In this document: positions 16,011 through 17,923 of the stretch, in pieces
How the letters are laid out: the number at the start of each line of letters is the position of its first letter
Position numbering within the stretch: the stretch's first letter is position 1
Source of the DNA: an uncultured Collinsella sp.
Lineage (GTDB): Bacteria > Actinomycetota > Coriobacteriia > Coriobacteriales > Coriobacteriaceae
Reading direction: 5' to 3'
Assembly: GCA_900762015.1 (NCBI GenBank)
Contig: CAAFEX010000075.1
Location: forward strand, 1-17,923
DNA: 17,923 bases
Program-made: the position numbers and the translations under genes
The notes under the pieces: generated by a model
What the model saw: the letters and a program-made list of their open reading frames with translations, nothing else
What the model was told of the DNA's origin: nothing
The model's database searches: none

Positions 16011-16220
16011 TCATTGGGGACGTTCTTAAATGACTAGTCATCGGGGACAGTCTTTGCTGACTCGCCGACTCGCTGGCCAGGCTGGGGCAAGGACTGTCCC
16101 CAACTGCCGGCAGGAAAGGAACGTCCCTAGCTGCCAGGTGGCGAGGCGCTCATTTAAGTCCGTCCCCAATGAGTGGTTTCAGCCATTTAGGTCTGTCCCC
16201 AATGAGTACCCAATGACTAG
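16009..16220. repeat. Nested inverted-repeat cluster with GGGGACAG/CTGTCCCC words (REP/MITE-like)
   Basis: The outer arm 16009-16032 (CATTGGGGACG then TTAAATG) pairs with 16151-16174 at 21 of 24 positions. An inner hairpin pairs CGGGGACAGTCTTTG at 16042-16056 with CAAGGACTGTCCCCA at 16088-16102. Further copies of the word lie at 16119-16128 (ACGTCCCTA) and 16183-16207 (CATTTAGGTCTGTCCCCAATGAG). The cluster begins at the stop codon of the permease gene and fills most of the gap before 16303. Such words occur as REP-like sequences mobilised by Y1/REP-associated transposases in other bacteria; that link is inference, as no transposase lies in the window. It may also act as the 3' hairpin of the permease transcript. 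Confidence 0.6.
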
Positions 16221-16229
16221 ATGCCGTAC

Positions 16230-16260
16230 TTGACTTTAACTCTGCTTTAACTGGTACCAT
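16230..16260 (+). promoter_or_regulatory. Candidate promoter of the DUF362 gene
   Basis: TTGACT at 16230-16235 is a good -35 match. TGGTACCAT at 16252-16260 contains an extended -10 (TGN followed by TACCAT). The spacer is 19 bases, longer than the optimum, but the extended -10 could compensate. The start would fall near 16267, giving a leader of about 35 bases that includes the GAGGGG ribosome site. Confidence 0.45.
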
Positions 16261-16302
16261 CCTCTATGTCTGTAACGCCATATAGACCGAGGGGATATAT
16301 CT

Positions 16303-17508
16303 ATGACCGCAACTGCACCCGCAGCACCCGCCAAGGTGTACTTCACTAACCTGCGCACGCATGCTCGCGAGAGCCAGCTCGACAAGCTCAAGCGCCTCAT
16401 TCGTCACGCCGGTATTGAGCAGATCGACTTTGAGAACAAGTTCGTCGCCATCAAGATTCACTTTGGTGAGCTGGGCAACCTGAGCTTTTTGCGCCCCAAC
16501 TACGCCCGCGCCGTCGCGGACGTGGTGAAGGAGCTGGGCGGCAAGCCCTTCCTCACTGACTGCAACACGCTCTATGTCGGTAGCCGCAAAAACGCGCTCG
16601 AGCACATCGACACCGCCTACCAGAACGGCTTTACCCCGTATGCCACGGGTTGCCAGATCATCATCGCCGACGGCCTCAAGGGCACTGACGAGGCGCTTGT
16701 CCCGGTCGAGGGCGGCGAGTACGTGCACGAGGCTAAGATCGGTCAGGCGCTCATGGATGCCGATATCGTGATTAGCCTCACCCACTTTAAGGGCCATGAG
16801 CAGGCCGGCTTTGGCGGCGCCATGAAGAACCTGGGTATGGGAGGCGGCAGCCGTGCCGGCAAGATGGAGCAGCATGCCGCCGGCAAGCCGAACGTCTCGA
16901 CCGAGCACTGCGTTGGCTGCCGTGCCTGCGAAAAGATCTGCGCGCACAACGCCGTCTCGTTCAACGACACCCGCGAGCGCGAGCTTGCCAGCGGCGCTAC
17001 TCGCACGGTGCACGTGGCCGCTATCGACCACGATCGCTGCGTGGGCTGCGGACGCTGCATTGCGGCATGCAACCAGGACTGCATCAAGCCCGGCTATGAC
17101 GCCGCGGCCGACGTGCTCAACTGCAAGATCGCCGAGTATACGAAGGCCGTTGTCGACGGCCGCCCGAGCTTCCACATCTCGCTTGCCATGGATATCAGCC
17201 CCAACTGCGATTGCCATCCCGAAAACGACACGCCTATCGTCAACGATATCGGCATGTTCGCGAGCTTCGACCCGGTCGCCATCGACCAGGCCTGCGCCGA
17301 TGCTGTCATGGCATCCGAGCCGCTGCCCAACACCGAGCTCACCGACAGCGCGGCCAAGATGGAGCATAACCACGAGCATCTGGAGGGCGAGCAGGCCAAG
17401 GACCCCTTCTGCATCACGCATCCCGACACCGACTGGCGCGCGTGCATCGCGCATGCCGAGAAGATCGGCCTGGGCACGAGCGAGTATGAGCTCATCGAGG
17501 TCAAGTAG
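16303..17508 (+). CDS. DUF362-family protein with two [4Fe-4S] ferredoxin motifs
   Basis: A 401-residue cytoplasmic iron-sulfur protein. The ATG follows GAGGGG at an 8-base spacing. The DUF362 part spans about 10-195 and again after the ferredoxin domain; it includes IKIHFGELGN (50-59), TDCNTLYVGSRKN (85-97) and THFKGHEQAGFGGAMKNLGMG (160-180). The inserted ferredoxin domain has two clusters: C203-x2-C206-x2-C209-x3-C213 and C246-x2-C249-x2-C252-x3-C256. Extra Cys occur at 260, 302 and 304 (NCDCH). There is no signal peptide or membrane helix. The family is widespread in anaerobes and its reaction is not well established; an electron-transfer role is inferred from the clusters. It appears monocistronic, between a repeat cluster and a convergent terminator. 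Confidence 0.92.
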   Translation: MTATAPAAPAKVYFTNLRTHARESQLDKLKRLIRHAGIEQIDFENKFVAIKIHFGELGNLSFLRPNYARAVADVVKELGGKPFLTDCNTLYVGSRKNALEHIDTAYQNGFTPYATGCQIIIADGLKGTDEALVPVEGGEYVHEAKIGQALMDADIVISLTHFKGHEQAGFGGAMKNLGMGGGSRAGKMEQHAAGKPNVSTEHCVGCRACEKICAHNAVSFNDTRERELASGATRTVHVAAIDHDRCVGCGRCIAACNQDCIKPGYDAAADVLNCKIAEYTKAVVDGRPSFHISLAMDISPNCDCHPENDTPIVNDIGMFASFDPVAIDQACADAVMASEPLPNTELTDSAAKMEHNHEHLEGEQAKDPFCITHPDTDWRACIAHAEKIGLGTSEYELIEVK

Positions 17509-17555
17509 CGTCTAACTATTGGACAAATCAAGCGTTTTTGTAGCGTAAGTTGAGC

Positions 17556-17594
17556 AAAAGCCGCCCACGAGCACAACGCTTGCGGGCGGCTTTT
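17556..17594. terminator. Bidirectional rho-independent terminator after the DUF362 gene
   Basis: AAAAGCCGCCCACGAGC at 17556-17572 pairs with GCTTGCGGGCGGCTTTT at 17578-17594, with two mismatches, around the loop ACAAC. A-run and T-run flanks make it usable on both strands, as expected between the plus-strand DUF362 gene and the minus-strand hydrolase remnant. Confidence 0.8.
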
Positions 17595-17671
17595 CAGAAG
17601 TGCGGTGAAAAATCGAATACCGCCGACTACAAACCGATTTTTGGCAACAAACCCCAGACGTTGCTTTTTGC

Positions 17672-17797
17672 CTAAAAATTCTTGTCGAGGAAGTCATCGA
17701 CCGTATTCCAGTAGAGCTCGGGGTCAACTTGCGCACTCTTGGCGTGGGTGGCGCCATGGATAGTGAGCTTTTGCTTGACCTTGGGTAGCGCGCAGAG
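17672..17797 (-). pseudogene. C-terminal remnant of an alpha/beta hydrolase
   Basis: The minus strand encodes about 42 residues ending in KQKLTIHGATHAKSAQVDPELYWNTVDDFLDKNF before a TAG stop. The GATHAKS context and the DPELYW...FL ending look like the C-terminus of an alpha/beta hydrolase, with the catalytic His in GATHAKS. Upstream of about LPKVKQ the frame runs into a palindrome (17807-17832) and Pro/Arg-rich sequence unlike a hydrolase, and the open frame closes near 17857. The rest of the gene, with the nucleophile Ser and Asp, is missing from this window. The likely cause is insertion or rearrangement at about 17798-17806. The family call is from memory of the motif and is moderately sure. 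Confidence 0.5.
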
Positions 17798-17806
17798 ATG
17801 TGGTGT

Positions 17807-17832
17807 AAGAGGCGGGGCATGCCCCGCCTCTT
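17807..17832. repeat. Perfect 26-bp palindrome
   Basis: The two 13-base halves are exact reverse complements with no spacer; the left half is AAGAGGCGGGGCA. CTCTTTCTTG follows on the plus strand, so in RNA it would be a strong hairpin with a pyrimidine-rich tail. It marks the point where the hydrolase remnant loses homology. It may be a terminator, or the end of an inserted element. Confidence 0.6.
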
Positions 17833-17909
17833 CTCTTTCTTGAAAGGGAGGGGACACCGCCTAGAATTCGTCGTTGGAGTAATGAAGGTGACGAATGGAA
17901 GGAAAGGCG

Positions 17910-17923
17910 ATGCCCCAAGAAGA
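17910..17923 (+). CDS. Possible gene start cut by the window edge
   Basis: An ATG at 17910 is preceded by GGAAGGAAAGG at a 2-base spacing from its last G, and reads M-P-Q-E before the window ends. Only four codons and part of a fifth are visible, so product and reality are unknown. A 7-bp inverted repeat, ATTCGTC at 17866-17872 and GACGAAT at 17890-17896, lies just upstream. If the hydrolase was broken by an insertion, this could be the inserted element's gene. Confidence 0.2.

Noticed and set aside
16030..16233. Small plus-strand frame in the repeat cluster (67 residues)
   Set aside because: It lies entirely within inverted repeats, has no ribosome site, and its translation is Arg/Ser/Pro-rich without any motif.
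1..17923. CRISPR arrays, tRNA or rRNA genes
   Set aside because: No regularly spaced identical repeats with unique spacers and no tRNA cloverleaf or rRNA-like sequence was seen on reading the window. The palindromic elements are too few and too irregular for a CRISPR array.

Overview
The window looks like a stretch of a high-GC Actinomycetota chromosome, most likely a gut Coriobacteriia such as Collinsella. This is an inference from three things: GC-rich codon use, an LPXTG surface protein built from Spy0128/FctA-type pilin domains, and abundant palindromic intergenic repeats of a kind I associate with that genus. No rRNA, tRNA or other taxonomic marker is present, so the assignment is not proven.

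Layout. (1) 1-332: the right part of a palindromic repeat element with a terminator-like core, then an upstream region with repeated TGTCTCA words. (2) 333-6632: one giant gene for a 2099-residue cell-wall-anchored surface protein. It has a signal peptide, a von Willebrand factor A domain, ten tandem pilin-type domains and an LPTTG sorting signal. It stands alone, with no sortase or partner pilin next to it. (3) 6633-7229: about 600 non-coding bases with two strong hairpins and two more palindromic elements. One of these shares an 80-bp direct repeat with the region upstream of the giant gene, so the gene sits between direct repeats. (4) 7230-9001 (minus strand): a NarL/LuxR-type response regulator and its histidine kinase, overlapping by ATGA. 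(5) 9200-12526 (plus strand): a divergent operon of one ABC ATPase and two ABC-2 permeases. Together with (4) this resembles the LnrJK/LnrLMN-type arrangement, in which a sensor kinase pair controls an exporter of membrane-active compounds. (6) 12622-16010: a second ABC system of the MacB/LolD-FtsX type, with a small ATPase and an 888-residue, eight-helix permease that carries a large second extracellular domain with an Ala/Asp-rich coiled coil. (7) 16009-16220: a nested inverted-repeat cluster built on GGGGACAG/CTGTCCCC words, resembling REP or MITE elements. (8) 16303-17508: a DUF362-family protein with two [4Fe-4S] ferredoxin motifs, with its own candidate promoter and a convergent terminator. 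(9) 17672-17923: the C-terminal remnant of an alpha/beta hydrolase on the minus strand, a perfect 26-bp palindrome, and a possible gene start cut by the window edge.

How the parts relate: regions 4 and 5 probably form one sense-and-export unit. Region 6 is a separate envelope transport system. The giant protein is a surface adhesin or pilus-like stalk whose domains should each be locked by an internal Lys-Asn isopeptide bond. No wholly new multi-gene system is evident. The most unusual points are the ten-domain self-crosslinking stalk with internal module duplication and an acidic insert, its placement between direct repeats, and the family of terminator-bearing palindromic elements.
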